Notes: generated by a model from the letters alone, not told the origin. Shown: positions 39,792 to 49,774, counted from the stretch's first letter. The stretch: 64,000 nt of DNA from Pseudovibrio exalbescens (GCF_028737195.1 NZ_JAQZAJ010000001.1:434001-498000); one strand, 5' to 3'. Numbers and translations: made by a program.

Positions 39792-40546
39792 GCAAGACTT
39801 CAGGTAGCGTTAGCGAGACGGCTAATCCTTTCGAATTGCCACTCAATGATGAAGCTTTTTTTGAGGCAGTAGATCTGCAGCGCAAGATCGAAGCGATCCT
39901 GTTTGCCTCTGCCGAACCAATAGGCACAAGCGAGCTTTCTGAGCGTCTGCGGGCTGCCAAGCGCGACGTGGAAGCTGCCATGGATGTTTTGGTTGAGCAC
40001 TACGCCAAGCGCGGCGTTGTACTGCGAAAGATTGCGGAACGTTGGGCCTTCAGAACGGCTGATGATCTTAAGCACGTGCTCCACAGGGAAGCTGTCGAGC
40101 AAAAACGACTTTCCCGTGCAGCGCTGGAGACACTTGCTATCATTGCATTTCACCAGCCTGTGACCCGAGCAGAGATTGAAGAAATTCGGGGCGTTTCTAC
40201 ATCAAAGGGTACGCTGGATGTTCTGATGGAAACGGGGTGGGTGCGAATGCGCGGACGCCGGCGGACACCAGGGCGACCAGTTACTTACGGAACAACAACT
40301 GAATTCCTTGATCACTTTGGCCTTGAAAGTATCCGTGACCTGCCGGGACTGGATGAACTGAAAGGGTCCGGGCTTCTGGACAGCGCGATTCCGGCCAGCT
40401 TCAAGGTGCCGGTGCCAGACGACAATGCGGAACTCTCCGAGGATGAAGATCCGTTGGATGAGGACGATCTTTTTGCCCTGTCAGAGAGCGAAGAGGAAGG
40501 CGGCGCTACGGAAAGCAAGGCGAACAAGGGTGATGCTTTGAAGTGA
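39788..40546 (+). CDS. scpB: Segregation and condensation protein B
   Basis: Winged-helix partner of ScpA. 252 residues with two winged-helix domains: KIEAILFASAEPIGTSELSERL near residue 30 and LSRAALETLAIIAFHQPVTRAEIE near residue 115, followed by GRPVTYGTTTEFLDHFGL. The last 60 residues are a long acidic tail (EDEDPLDEDDLF), common in alphaproteobacterial ScpB and probably disordered. It is translationally coupled to scpA. Confidence 0.95.
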   Translation: MSKTSGSVSETANPFELPLNDEAFFEAVDLQRKIEAILFASAEPIGTSELSERLRAAKRDVEAAMDVLVEHYAKRGVVLRKIAERWAFRTADDLKHVLHREAVEQKRLSRAALETLAIIAFHQPVTRAEIEEIRGVSTSKGTLDVLMETGWVRMRGRRRTPGRPVTYGTTTEFLDHFGLESIRDLPGLDELKGSGLLDSAIPASFKVPVPDDNAELSEDEDPLDEDDLFALSESEEEGGATESKANKGDALK

Positions 40547-40621
40547 ACCAGGTCAGGCCGGTTGACCTAAACGGCCAGCTGGGGCATGAGGGGCGTAAAC
40601 TAAGGTAAACTTGGAGACCCC

Positions 40622-41662
40622 ATGGCGCGGTTAGCGTTTGAGCACATAAGCCACTCCTATGGCACTCTTCCTGCCGTCAACGATGTGTCCTTAAGTCTTT
40701 CTTCTGGCGAAGTTCTCTGTCTTCTGGGCCATTCGGGCTGCGGTAAGACAACCTTGCTGCGCATCGCGGCAGGCGTCGTTCGCCAAGAAGGCGGGCGGGT
40801 TCTGCTGAACGGCGAGGTCGTTGCTGACGATGCACGGTATCTACCGCCAGAACAGCGCGGTGTGGGCCTCATGTTCCAAGACTACGCTTTGTTCCCGCAT
40901 CTTACGATCCTTGATAACGTGCTTTTTGGCTTGAAGAGCTTGCCCGCAGTTGAAGCGCGGAGCAGGGCAATGGACGCGCTCAACATGGTCGGCCTGGCCC
41001 GCTATGCGAATGAATATCCGCATGGTCTGTCCGGTGGAGAACAGCAACGCGCAGCGCTTGCCCGTGCCATGGCACCGAAACCTCATACGTTGCTTATGGA
41101 TGAACCCTTTTCAGGTCTTGATAGCCGGTTGCGCGATGATGTGCGTCAGCACACGCTCGATATGATCCGCAAGCAGGGAGCGACCGCCGTGGTGGTCACC
41201 CACGATCCCGAGGAGGCTTTGCGTGTTGCGGACCGCATAGCTCTTATGAGCGCTGGTAAAGTGGTGCAAGTGGGAACCCCTGAAGAGATCTACTTCCGAC
41301 CAGTCAACCTTTTCTGTGCCCGATTCTTCTCAGATCTCAACGAGGTTGAAGCTGTGGTCAAGAACAAAACGGTGAACACACCATTAGGTTCTTTTGAAGC
41401 CTCAGAATTTGAAGAGGGTGATTCAGTTCTTATCTGTGTAAGGCCTCATCATGTTCGCACCCAGCGAGAAGCAGGGCCTCTGACCCAGCGTGGAACGGTA
41501 CTAAAGCGCAATATGGCAGGAGAGGTTGACCTGTTAGAAGTCAAGGTAGAGGGCTTGGACAAGCCAATTCGGGTTCGAACCAGCGATGTTTTGCAGTTTT
41601 CTGCTGGTGAACAGGTGAATTTCGCCGTGGATCAGAGGGATGTGCTTGTTTTTTCAAGGTGA
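40622..41662 (+). CDS. ABC transporter ATP-binding protein, Fe3+/polyamine type, orphan
   Basis: 346-residue nucleotide-binding subunit: Walker A GHSGCGKTTLL, Q-loop MFQDYALFPHLT, signature LSGGEQQRAALARAM, Walker B TLLMDEPFSGLDS, H-loop VVTHDPEEA, and a C-terminal TOBE-like regulatory domain from about residue 280. This layout belongs to the FbpC/PotA/CysA group of importers. No permease or binding-protein gene is next to it: scpB precedes and tatA follows. The partner must be encoded elsewhere. An AACTTGGAGACCC precedes the ATG. Confidence 0.88.
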   Translation: MARLAFEHISHSYGTLPAVNDVSLSLSSGEVLCLLGHSGCGKTTLLRIAAGVVRQEGGRVLLNGEVVADDARYLPPEQRGVGLMFQDYALFPHLTILDNVLFGLKSLPAVEARSRAMDALNMVGLARYANEYPHGLSGGEQQRAALARAMAPKPHTLLMDEPFSGLDSRLRDDVRQHTLDMIRKQGATAVVVTHDPEEALRVADRIALMSAGKVVQVGTPEEIYFRPVNLFCARFFSDLNEVEAVVKNKTVNTPLGSFEASEFEEGDSVLICVRPHHVRTQREAGPLTQRGTVLKRNMAGEVDLLEVKVEGLDKPIRVRTSDVLQFSAGEQVNFAVDQRDVLVFSR

Positions 41663-41772
41663 TCCTGACAGATCTTGTGTTTAGGAGTTTGGGCTAGCTC
41701 TACCCCTTGCAAGAGGCGGTATGTTAATCTGACTCATGGAAATGAATAGTCCAAGAAACAGGAGTTTGGTCT

Positions 41773-42027
41773 ATGGGCTCTATTGGTATTTGGCAGATCG
41801 TCATCATCGCAGTGGTTGTGGTGCTGTTGTTCGGTCGCGGTAAGATTTCCGAGCTGATGGGTGACGTCGCTAAGGGAATCAATAGTTTCAAAAAAGGCCT
41901 GAAGGATGATGCTCAAGAGGCGGCTTCCGAGGAGAAAGAACCGAAGGTTCTGGACCACAAGGCCTCAGAGACCGTTTCTCCTCAGTCCAGCGCTGAAAAG
42001 ACCGGCGACCAGACCAAGGCGAGCTAA
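41773..42027 (+). CDS. tatA: Sec-independent protein translocase TatA
   Basis: Pore-forming subunit of the Tat pathway, which exports folded proteins. 84 residues: one N-terminal membrane helix ([20 protein letters not shown]), the hinge and amphipathic helix ([20 protein letters not shown]), and a charged tail. The FGRGK hinge and KKGL are diagnostic. It is the first gene of tatABC. Confidence 0.96.
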   Translation: MGSIGIWQIVIIAVVVVLLFGRGKISELMGDVAKGINSFKKGLKDDAQEAASEEKEPKVLDHKASETVSPQSSAEKTGDQTKAS

Positions 42028-42111
42028 GACCGTACTCCGTCGGTCTGCGGCCATCGCGGCCGCAGATGTGGGTTCGGCTGGCGTCGTGTATTTTGAAAGC
42101 GGCTTGAGTAC

Positions 42112-42606
42112 ATGTTCGATATCTCCTGGACAGAATTGCTGCTCGTTGGTGTGGTAGCAATCATCGTTGTGGGGCCCAAGGAATTGCCCGGTATGCTGAG
42201 AACACTCGGCAAGACAATTGGTACTGTGCGACGCATGGCGGGTGATTTTCAGTCCACGTTCAATGATGCGATCAAAGAAGCTGAAAAGCAGGCCGGTATC
42301 GATGAGATGCGTCGCAAAGCGGATGCCGCCCAAAACTTTGATCCGCTGGGGGATTTGAAGAAGTCTCTTTCTGAAGAAGAGCGTGAACTCAAAAAGAGCA
42401 TTGAAGCCAAGCCTGACACATCAACAAAATCCGACGCCCCCAAGAGCGAAGCGTCTGATGATAGCGTGAATGGAGTCAGCAGTGTTCCGGTCGCTGCGCC
42501 AACAGTTCAAGAGGCTCCAGAGCCCGTGCTCTCGACTGATTCTGTAGAGGGATCAAACTCTTCCAAGAAAACTCATAAATCTGCTGGAGGGGAAGCGCAT
42601 GAGTGA
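42112..42606 (+). CDS. tatB: Sec-independent protein translocase TatB
   Basis: 164-residue Tat receptor subunit: membrane helix MFDISWTELLLVGVVAIIVV, the Gly-Pro-Lys-Glu-Leu-Pro hinge characteristic of TatB, a long amphipathic helix (residues 25-90) and a Ser/Pro-rich disordered tail. It overlaps tatC by eight bases, so the two are coupled. Confidence 0.96.
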   Translation: MFDISWTELLLVGVVAIIVVGPKELPGMLRTLGKTIGTVRRMAGDFQSTFNDAIKEAEKQAGIDEMRRKADAAQNFDPLGDLKKSLSEEERELKKSIEAKPDTSTKSDAPKSEASDDSVNGVSSVPVAAPTVQEAPEPVLSTDSVEGSNSSKKTHKSAGGEAHE

Positions 42607-43390
42607 AAACGAGATCGAAGCCTCGCGCGCTCCTTTGATTGAGCACTTGATTGAGCTGCGTTCACGTCTCGTGAAGTCGGTGATTGCACTATCCATTGCG
42701 TTCATCATCTGCTTCATCTTTGCAACGGATGTGTTCAATATTCTGATCTGGCCTTACGAGCGGGCTGCAGGTGCATCACGGTCCATTGAGCTGATCTATA
42801 CAGCGCCACAGGAGTACTTCTTCACTCAAATGAAGCTGGCTTTGTTCGGAGCGCTGTTCGTGTCATTCCCGGTTGTTGCAACGCAGATTTACATGTTCAT
42901 GGCACCCGGGCTTTACAAGCACGAAAAGCGCGCATTCCTGCCATATCTGTTCGCGACCCCAATCCTTTTCGGCATCGGTGCGGCTCTGGTTTATTTCCTG
43001 ATCATGCCAATGGCCATGCAGTTCTTCCTGTCCATGGAACAAGCTGGCGGAGAAGGGAAGGCAGCCATTCAGTTGCTGCCGCGCGTGAGTGAATATCTCA
43101 GCCTGATCATGGTGCTGATTTTTGCCTTTGGTTTGGTCTTTCAGCTTCCTGTTGTGCTGACACTTCTGGGGCGGGCAGGAATGGTGAGTGCTGATACGCT
43201 CAAGTCCAAGCGCAAATATGCCATTGTGATTGCGTTTGCAGCTGCTGCAATTTTAACACCTCCTGATCCGATTTCGCAGATCGGTCTTGCGCTTCCCACT
43301 TTGCTTCTCTACGAAGTCTCAATCTATTGTGTTCGGCTCGTCGAGCGAAAGCGGGAACGGCAGGATGACCAGGACGAACAAGACGCCTGA
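42599..43390 (+). CDS. tatC: Sec-independent protein translocase TatC
   Basis: Core Tat receptor, 263 residues with six membrane helices. Conserved elements: APLIEHLIELRSRLVKSV at the N-terminus, FFTQMKLALFGALFVSFPVV, the periplasmic loop after YFLIMPMAMQFFL, and ILTPPDPISQIGLALPTLLLYEVS. The C-terminus is charged (ERKRERQDDQDEQD). Together with TatA and TatB it is a complete Tat system. Confidence 0.97.
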   Translation: MSENEIEASRAPLIEHLIELRSRLVKSVIALSIAFIICFIFATDVFNILIWPYERAAGASRSIELIYTAPQEYFFTQMKLALFGALFVSFPVVATQIYMFMAPGLYKHEKRAFLPYLFATPILFGIGAALVYFLIMPMAMQFFLSMEQAGGEGKAAIQLLPRVSEYLSLIMVLIFAFGLVFQLPVVLTLLGRAGMVSADTLKSKRKYAIVIAFAAAAILTPPDPISQIGLALPTLLLYEVSIYCVRLVERKRERQDDQDEQDA

Positions 43391-43451
43391 TCATTTTGGT
43401 TTCTAAGCTCCGGCGGGCACAACTACCAACCCTGCCGGGACTAAGATAGCC

Positions 43452-44726
43452 ATGTTTGACATCAGATGGATACGCGAGAACCCAGAGGCTTTTGATGCCG
43501 GTCTGAAGGCTCGCGATCACGAGCCACGTGCTGCACAACTCCTTGAACTGGATGATGCGCGCCGATCTCATGTCACCAAACTTCAAGAGGCGCAGCAGCG
43601 CCGCAACTCCGCATCAAAGGAAATTGGCAAGGCCAAGGCTTCTGGTGATGAGGAAGGCGCGCAGGCGCTCATGAAGGAGGTCGCCGAGATCAAGGCGTTC
43701 ATCCAGGCCGGTGAAGAAGAAGAACGCAAGCTCGACGCAGCGCTTCAGGAAGCTCTCAGCAGAATCCCGAATATCGGTCTTTCTGACGTGCCAGTGGGTG
43801 CGGATGAGAACGACAACGTTGAGCTTCACATGTGGGGCGAAAAGCCGTCTTTCGATTTCACCCCGAAGGAACATTACGAGCTGGGCGAAGCGCAGGGCGG
43901 AATGGACTTTGAGACCGCCGCGAAACTCTCCGGCTCAAGGTTCACCGTGCTGAAAGGCCAGATTGCACGTCTGGAGCGTGCTCTGGGCCAGTTCATGATC
44001 GACCTGCATACGGAAGAGCACGGTTACTTGGAGGTTTCTCCGCCGCTGCTGGTTCGTGATGAAGCGTTGTTTGGTACGGGTCAGCTGCCGAAGTTTGCGG
44101 ACGATCTTTTCCGGGCTACCGAAGGCCGTTGGCTGATTCCGACTGCGGAAGTACCGCTTACCAATATGGTTGCCGGTGAGATCCTCGATTCCACCGCACT
44201 GCCAATCCGCGTTACGGGCCTGACCTATTGTTTCCGTTCTGAAGCGGGTTCTGCGGGCCGCGATGTACGCGGCATGCTTCGTCAACACCAGTTTGAAAAG
44301 TGCGAGCTTGTTTCCATCACAGATGTGGACAGTTCTTTGGATGAACTGGAACGCATGCGGGAATGCGCGGAGAAAGTTCTTCAAAAGCTCGGTCTTCATT
44401 ATCGTGTCATGACCCTATGTACGGGTGATATGGGCTTCAGTGCGCGCAAGACCTATGACATTGAAGTTTGGCTGCCGGGGCAGGATGCTTATCGTGAGAT
44501 TTCATCTTGCTCTGTCTGTGGGGACTTCCAGGCACGCCGCATGAATGCCCGCTACCGTGTTGACGGTGACAAGGCGCTTCAGTTTGCACACACCCTCAAC
44601 GGGTCTGGTGTTGCTGTAGGGCGCTGCTTGATCGCCGTTCTAGAGAACTATCAACAGGCTGACGGCTCTATTGTGGTGCCGGAAGTGCTGCGGCCATACA
44701 TGAATGGCCTTGAGAAAATCGGATAA
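43452..44726 (+). CDS. serS: Seryl-tRNA synthetase
   Basis: Class II aminoacyl-tRNA synthetase, 424 residues. The N-terminal coiled-coil arm (residues 30-105) contacts the long variable arm of tRNA-Ser. Class II motifs: [11 protein letters not shown] (motif 1), [22 protein letters not shown] split around FRSEAG (motif 2), and [19 protein letters not shown] (motif 3). It opens the tight run serS-surE-pcm. Confidence 0.97.
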   Translation: MFDIRWIRENPEAFDAGLKARDHEPRAAQLLELDDARRSHVTKLQEAQQRRNSASKEIGKAKASGDEEGAQALMKEVAEIKAFIQAGEEEERKLDAALQEALSRIPNIGLSDVPVGADENDNVELHMWGEKPSFDFTPKEHYELGEAQGGMDFETAAKLSGSRFTVLKGQIARLERALGQFMIDLHTEEHGYLEVSPPLLVRDEALFGTGQLPKFADDLFRATEGRWLIPTAEVPLTNMVAGEILDSTALPIRVTGLTYCFRSEAGSAGRDVRGMLRQHQFEKCELVSITDVDSSLDELERMRECAEKVLQKLGLHYRVMTLCTGDMGFSARKTYDIEVWLPGQDAYREISSCSVCGDFQARRMNARYRVDGDKALQFAHTLNGSGVAVGRCLIAVLENYQQADGSIVVPEVLRPYMNGLEKIG

Positions 44727-44744
44727 TTTGAGGACTGACGCGCA

Positions 44745-45512
44745 ATGCGGATTTTGCTTACGAACGATGATGGAATTCATGCCGATGGTTTGGCGGCACT
44801 TGAGCGCATTGCGCATCAGCTATCCGATGATGTGTGGGTTGTTGCACCGGAAACGGACCAAAGTGGCGTTTCCCACTCGCTTTCACTAAACGACCCACTG
44901 CGCTTGCGCGAGATTGAAGACAAGAAGTTCGCACTGCGGGGCACGCCGACTGACTGCGTGATCATGGGTGTAAAGAAGGTTCTGGATACGCCTCCGGATC
45001 TGGTTCTTTCCGGCATCAATCGCGGTGTGAACATTGCCGATGACATTACCTATTCCGGTACCGTCGCCGGTGCGATAGAAGGCACGCTTCTGGGTATTCC
45101 TTCTATTGCGCTTTCCCAACACTATCGGTTCGGTGAAGATGCAGGGCCAAACTATGATCCAGCTGAAGCGCACGGCCCAGGCCTGCTAAAGCAGCTGCTT
45201 TCATTCGACTTGCCGCGGGACACGCTGCTCAACATCAACTTCCCGAAACGCAGTCCTGAAGAGGTGGAAGGCGTTCGTGTGGTGCCGCAAGGCAAGCGTC
45301 CAGCGGACTCCATGTATATCGAGAGCCGCAAAGACGGGCGCGGCAATCCATACCATTGGCTTGCATTCAACAATCGCTGGTTTGCAGGCGACGCGGGTAC
45401 CGATATTGAAGCTATTCAACAGGGCTACATTTCGGTGACACCTTTGCACCTCAATCTAACGGCTCGTGAATTGATGGCCTCCCTCGATGAAACATTGAGG
45501 GGCGCTCTCTAG
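44745..45512 (+). CDS. surE: 5'/3'-nucleotidase SurE
   Basis: Metal-dependent survival protein hydrolysing nucleoside monophosphates and short polyphosphates. 255 residues: [16 protein letters not shown] with the metal-binding Asp pair, [16 protein letters not shown], and [25 protein letters not shown] divided over the active site. It starts 18 bases after serS and precedes pcm, the surE-pcm pair found in many proteobacteria and linked to stress survival. Confidence 0.96.
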   Translation: MRILLTNDDGIHADGLAALERIAHQLSDDVWVVAPETDQSGVSHSLSLNDPLRLREIEDKKFALRGTPTDCVIMGVKKVLDTPPDLVLSGINRGVNIADDITYSGTVAGAIEGTLLGIPSIALSQHYRFGEDAGPNYDPAEAHGPGLLKQLLSFDLPRDTLLNINFPKRSPEEVEGVRVVPQGKRPADSMYIESRKDGRGNPYHWLAFNNRWFAGDAGTDIEAIQQGYISVTPLHLNLTARELMASLDETLRGAL

Positions 45513-45537
45513 ACGCTCTCCCGCATGGGGAGCGGTC

Positions 45538-46251
45538 TTGGACAGGATGGCAATGGACCAAACCGATCTTTCAGAGGTTCCAGGGGCGGCAGAAGCTCAT
45601 GAAGCGGAACGGGAACGGCGCGCAGCGTGGGTTATGGATCTGCGTTCAAACGGCGTTTCCGATTATGCTGTTCTTGGTGCCTTGGAAGCGGTTGATCGGC
45701 GCATGTTCCTCTATGCCAAGCATCAGGCGCTTGCCTATGCCGACAGGGCGTTTCCGATCGATTGCGGCCAGATGAGCACGCCGCCATCCATGACCGGAAA
45801 AATTTGCGGCCTCATGGAGCTTAAAGGCGACCACCGCGTTTTGGAGATTGGCACAGGCTCGGGCTATCAGAGCGCAATCCTCTCGAAGTTGGTAGGTGAG
45901 GTTGTGACGTTGGAGCGTTACAGAACTTTGGCTCAACTGGCCGAAGACCGAATTCGCTCCTCACGGATCACAAACGTAACCGTGTTGCATGCGGATGGCC
46001 TTTCTGCGGTCAGCGATGAAGAGGAGCGGGGGCAGTTCGATCGAATCCTTCTCAATGGATGTGTCGATCGATTGCCGGGTTTTTTGCTCGATGAACTCTT
46101 ACCCGGGGGCAAAATATATGTCCCAATTCGGGGCGAGGGGCGCTTACCGATTCTAACGGTATTTGAAAAGGCCGGAAGATCCACAGAGCAGAAACCTCTT
46201 GGAGCCTTTCGCTTTTTGCCTCTGACACCGGGTATCGCGGCAAAGCTTTAG
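45538..46251 (+). CDS. pcm: Protein-L-isoaspartate O-methyltransferase
   Basis: SAM-dependent enzyme starting repair of isoaspartyl residues in aged proteins. About 237 residues; motif I is HRVLEIGTGSGYQSAILSKL, preceded by CGQMSTPPSMTGKICGLMEL and followed by DRILLNGC. Three in-frame starts are close together: TTG 45538, ATG 45547 and ATG 45553; the last has AGGA five bases upstream and may be the true one. It follows surE by 25 bases. Confidence 0.94.
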   Translation: MDRMAMDQTDLSEVPGAAEAHEAERERRAAWVMDLRSNGVSDYAVLGALEAVDRRMFLYAKHQALAYADRAFPIDCGQMSTPPSMTGKICGLMELKGDHRVLEIGTGSGYQSAILSKLVGEVVTLERYRTLAQLAEDRIRSSRITNVTVLHADGLSAVSDEEERGQFDRILLNGCVDRLPGFLLDELLPGGKIYVPIRGEGRLPILTVFEKAGRSTEQKPLGAFRFLPLTPGIAAKL

Positions 46252-46341
46252 CTAAACAATTTCTTAAATTAAGCAAATATCAACCGTAGTTGGACTACAA
46301 AAAACTAGAGTTTGCCTTTTCTAGTTTTGTGTGGGGCGGTT

Positions 46342-48093
46342 ATGCTTTCCAAATCTGAGTCTTCTAAAAAGCTAAAGCGCGGCGTAGCTGCTTGCGCGTT
46401 GATCGTGGCGACTGGCCTTGCTGGCTGCAGCTCGCGCATTGATCGCTTCGAGGTCTCTGAATACGAGAACCAGTCGCTTCCACCTGCAGCGCAGGTCAAG
46501 GCGCAAGAGTTGACTTCTGCGCCAACACAAGTGGCGTCTTTGCCGCCGGTCTCTGAGCCGTCGGAACCAATTACAACAAGTTCACTGCAGCCCATTGCAA
46601 GTGCACCTCAAAGCTCCGCGTGGCAGCCGGACTTCTCGTCTAGCTATGCGGCTGCTGAAGGTTCACAGCGCGGTTCGTTTCCATCAGCATCGCTTCAGCG
46701 CAGTGCGAGCCAACGCGTTCCTGCAAGCCTTGCCAAGGCTCCAGACAAGAACCTCGGTTGGCAGGCGAAAGGCGGGTCGATTGTCGTGCTTCAGCGCGGA
46801 GAGACCCTCGACAGTCTAGCCCGTAAACACAACGTTCCTGCTGCTGCCATCATGCACGCAAACAGGGTGACTTCTCCCTCGGCATTCAAGGCCGGAGACA
46901 GTGTTATCATCCCGGTGCGGGAGCAAACCCTGCAAGCTTTCAACTCACCTCAGGTGGCAACTAATCCATCGAACGTATCTAGTAGCGGGATTGTACCCAG
47001 CTCCGAGACGGCCAGTCTCGCGGTTGCCACTGATACGGACCTGATTCAGGCAGAACGCCAAGAGTTTGGAGCACAGTTGGCGCAGTTGCGCTTACCGCCT
47101 GGTAATGTTGGGCAGCCGTCCAGTGCGGGTCAGCAAACCTATCAGCCGCAATACCAACAGCCTGCGCCTGTCTATCGGCAGCCGGTTCAGCAGCAGCCAT
47201 TGCAGCCAACCTACCAACCACAACGTGGTCAGCAGGCGGCTAATCCGCCAGTGTTTCAAAATCAGCAACCGGTCTACCAAGAACGGACTGTGAAGATTAC
47301 TGCGTTGCCAAAGTCCAAACCAGGAACAATGCAAGTCGCACAGACCGTTACCCAGCCGGTGTCTTTGGCGGGCATTTCGGCGGTCCCTGAGCCAAAGCGT
47401 GTCGGTTCGGTTGCAGCGCCTACACAGCCAGTACAGGTCGCCCGTGCACCTCAACCTGAAACGGTTCAGCGTCAAACACAGCCGACAGTTACGGCTCAGC
47501 CCGCCGTGGCATCATCGAGAGTGAACTCGTCTGGTGTGCGCCAAGTATCCACCTCAACGGTTTCTCAGCCGGTACAGCGTGTAAGTGCTCCTGCGACCCA
47601 GATGGAGGTAGCTCCAGCTGTTCAGCGTGTCGAGCCAGTGCAACAGGCACAGCCTCAACAGGCAGAGGAGGTGAAAACCGCCTCTTTGAACCCGCAGGAA
47701 GGTACGGAACCAAAACGCTTCTTCCGTTGGCCTGTAAGTGGTCGGATCATTTCCGACTTTGGCCCGAAGCCGGGCGGCGCACATAATGACGGGATCAACC
47801 TTGCTGTTCCGGAAGGAACAGAGATCAAGGCGACTGAAGATGGCACTATTGTCTATTCCGGTAATGAGCTGAAAGGCTTCGGTAATCTGGTTTTGATCCG
47901 TCACTCCAATGGCTGGGTGTCAGCTTACGCCCACAACAGCGAACTTCTGGTCCGCCGGGGAGATTCAGTGCGGCGTGGTCAGGTTATCGCCAAGGCAGGC
48001 GCGACGGGATCGGTATCTCAGCCTCAGCTTCACTTTGAGCTGCGCAAGGACAACAAGCCCGTTGATCCATTGCAGCACCTGCCAAATTCCTAG
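46342..48093 (+). CDS. LysM/M23 lipoprotein with degenerate peptidase site (NlpD-like)
   Basis: 583-residue lipoprotein: signal sequence with lipobox LAGC (Cys29), a Ser/Ala-rich linker, a LysM domain at about 142-192 (VVLQRGETLDSLARKHNVPA), a Gln/Pro-rich linker of about 270 residues, and a C-terminal LytM/M23 domain from about 470. Where active enzymes have HxGxD this one reads NDGIN (482-486), so both zinc ligands there are lost, while His531 and His564 remain. It is therefore probably not a hydrolase but an amidase activator like NlpD or EnvC in cell separation. Position after surE-pcm matches nlpD in E. coli, supporting the call. The frame opens 10 codons earlier. Confidence 0.88.
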   Translation: MLSKSESSKKLKRGVAACALIVATGLAGCSSRIDRFEVSEYENQSLPPAAQVKAQELTSAPTQVASLPPVSEPSEPITTSSLQPIASAPQSSAWQPDFSSSYAAAEGSQRGSFPSASLQRSASQRVPASLAKAPDKNLGWQAKGGSIVVLQRGETLDSLARKHNVPAAAIMHANRVTSPSAFKAGDSVIIPVREQTLQAFNSPQVATNPSNVSSSGIVPSSETASLAVATDTDLIQAERQEFGAQLAQLRLPPGNVGQPSSAGQQTYQPQYQQPAPVYRQPVQQQPLQPTYQPQRGQQAANPPVFQNQQPVYQERTVKITALPKSKPGTMQVAQTVTQPVSLAGISAVPEPKRVGSVAAPTQPVQVARAPQPETVQRQTQPTVTAQPAVASSRVNSSGVRQVSTSTVSQPVQRVSAPATQMEVAPAVQRVEPVQQAQPQQAEEVKTASLNPQEGTEPKRFFRWPVSGRIISDFGPKPGGAHNDGINLAVPEGTEIKATEDGTIVYSGNELKGFGNLVLIRHSNGWVSAYAHNSELLVRRGDSVRRGQVIAKAGATGSVSQPQLHFELRKDNKPVDPLQHLPNS

Positions 48094-48112
48094 TTGCGAG
48101 AAGTTTGATTTG

Positions 48113-48143
48113 AAAAAGGCGGCCCTTATGGAGCCGCCTTTTT
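48113..48143. terminator. Bidirectional terminator after the NlpD-like gene
   Basis: A perfect 11-bp stem (AAAAAGGCGGC with GCCGCCTTTTT) gives T-tracts on both strands. It lies 20 bases after the M23 lipoprotein stop and 45 bases from the convergent DUF815 gene, so it can end both. Confidence 0.88.
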
Positions 48144-48187
48144 CATATCTCCAGGTAGATTACAGTGTCTGATGGCAGGCCTGAGAC

Positions 48188-49069
48188 CTACGATAGGTTT
48201 TGGCCCAGTCGGCCCGCCAGATCCTGGATGAACTGCCACGCAACTCGGCCTGATCGTGCGCCTCGTGTTGTGGACCATTCAAGCGCCTGCGTGCGCAACT
48301 CCTTTTCGTCGATCTTCAATCCGTATTGGGCTACATAACCGGAGATCATCTCCAAATAGTCCTCCTGCGAGCACTTGTGGAAGCCGAGCCAAAGACCGAA
48401 TCGATCTGACAAGGAGACCTTTTCTTCCACGGCTTCCCCGGGGTGAATGGCAGTGGAGCGTTCGTTTTCCATCATATCGCGCGGCAGCAGGTGCCGCCTG
48501 TTAGACGTCGCATAAAACAAGACATTTTCAGGCCGTCCCTCAATGCCGCCCTCCAGTGCAGCTTTCAAGCTTTTGTAGGTGGCGTCATCACCATCGAAAG
48601 ACAGATCATCGCAAAAGACAATGAAACGGAACGCGCTATCGCGAAGCCGACTCAAGAGGTCGGGTAGGGTGCTTATGTCTTCCCGGTGAATTTCGATGAG
48701 TTTAAGGGCAGGGGTGTTTTCTGGCCGATCTTCATTGATGCTCGCGTGTATCGCTTTGACCAGCGACGATTTTCCCATACCACGAGCGCCCCACAGGAGC
48801 GCATTGTTCGCAGGAAGGCCTCTGGCAAAGCGCTGTGTATTGTCAAAAAGAGCAGTTTTAGAATGATTTACGGCCTTTAACAGGTCAAGTGGTACCTTGT
48901 TTACTCTTGCTACAGGTTGTACCCCTTTTGGCAAGGGGTGCCAGATGAAAGCATCTGCGGCCTCAAAATCTGGCGGCCTGTCTTCTTGCGGGACAGCGCG
49001 TTCAACGAGTGAAAGAAGTCGGTCAAGTCGCTCGGTCAGAGCAGTAAAATCGGCGTTCTGATTTGTCAT
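48188..49069 (-). CDS. DUF815 AAA-type ATPase
   Basis: 293-residue P-loop ATPase of the DUF815 family. Walker A is GARGMGKSSLVKAI near residue 95, Walker B FIVFCDDLSFDGDD near residue 148, with a sensor-like YATSNRRHLLPRDMMENE and a lid region RFGLWLGFHKCSQEDYLEMI. The function is not established; it resembles loader-type AAA proteins. It is convergent with the NlpD-like gene and divergent from yajC-secDF, a place it commonly holds in alphaproteobacteria. Confidence 0.85.
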   Translation of the reverse strand: MTNQNADFTALTERLDRLLSLVERAVPQEDRPPDFEAADAFIWHPLPKGVQPVARVNKVPLDLLKAVNHSKTALFDNTQRFARGLPANNALLWGARGMGKSSLVKAIHASINEDRPENTPALKLIEIHREDISTLPDLLSRLRDSAFRFIVFCDDLSFDGDDATYKSLKAALEGGIEGRPENVLFYATSNRRHLLPRDMMENERSTAIHPGEAVEEKVSLSDRFGLWLGFHKCSQEDYLEMISGYVAQYGLKIDEKELRTQALEWSTTRGARSGRVAWQFIQDLAGRLGQNLS

Positions 49070-49353
49070 ATTCTGGAAGTCTTATGATTTGAGTTGGCCG
49101 GCTGCGGTTGCTCACAACATAAATTTTCAGAGAACAAGCATCGCGGCAATATTTCGATGCCACAAGCACTAGCATGTCGGTTGTGGCTGGGGAAAGTCCT
49201 CTTGAGAGCCGCAAAATCTTGAAAACATTGTTATGGCTTGTATAGTCCGGCGCAAACTAACCGATTTCGGTTGAACGGGGCCACAAAGCCTTTACATAAA
49301 CCGGTGGTTTGAACTCCCGCTGCAGTTGGCAGTTTCGGGCTAAGGAGAAGAGA

Positions 49354-49683
49354 ATGTTTATTACCCCCGCCTACGCGCAGAGTGCTGGTGGCGCACCGGA
49401 CATGCTGATGTCCATCCTTCCATTCATCCTGATCTTCGTGATCATGTGGTTTTTGATCATCCGACCACAGCGTCAGCGCATGAAGGCACATCAGGAGTTG
49501 GTCAACAATCTGCGCCGTGGGGATACCATCGTTACTTCTGGCGGTCTGATTGGTAAGGTATCCAAAGTAGTCGACGATAACGAAATTCAGGTCGACATTG
49601 CTGAGAACGTCCGAATTCGCGTTGTGCGTGCAATGGTTCAAGAAGTCCGCTCCAAGTCTGAGCCGGTAAAAGAAGGCGAATAA
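49354..49683 (+). CDS. yajC: Preprotein translocase subunit YajC
   Basis: 109-residue accessory protein of the SecDF-YajC complex. A short N-terminus (MFITPAYAQSAGG) is followed by one membrane helix (SILPFILIFVIMWFLIIRPQ) and a soluble domain with RRGDTIVTSGGLIGKVSKV. The ATG at 49354 preceded by AAGGAGAAGAGA was chosen over an upstream in-frame start. It leads the yajC-secD-secF unit. Confidence 0.96.
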   Translation: MFITPAYAQSAGGAPDMLMSILPFILIFVIMWFLIIRPQRQRMKAHQELVNNLRRGDTIVTSGGLIGKVSKVVDDNEIQVDIAENVRIRVVRAMVQEVRSKSEPVKEGE

Positions 49684-49774
49684 GCCGCTTCTTGATTGCA
49701 ACTTTGAACTCTCCGTAGGCGTATGGACTTTGTCGATACGCGTGCGGGGAGTTTCCTAAACCAGGCAGAGAAAC

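Noticed and set aside
41570-41590. T-loop-like GGTTCGAACC as in a tRNA
   Set aside because: Lies inside the ABC ATPase coding region and no cloverleaf can be formed around it.
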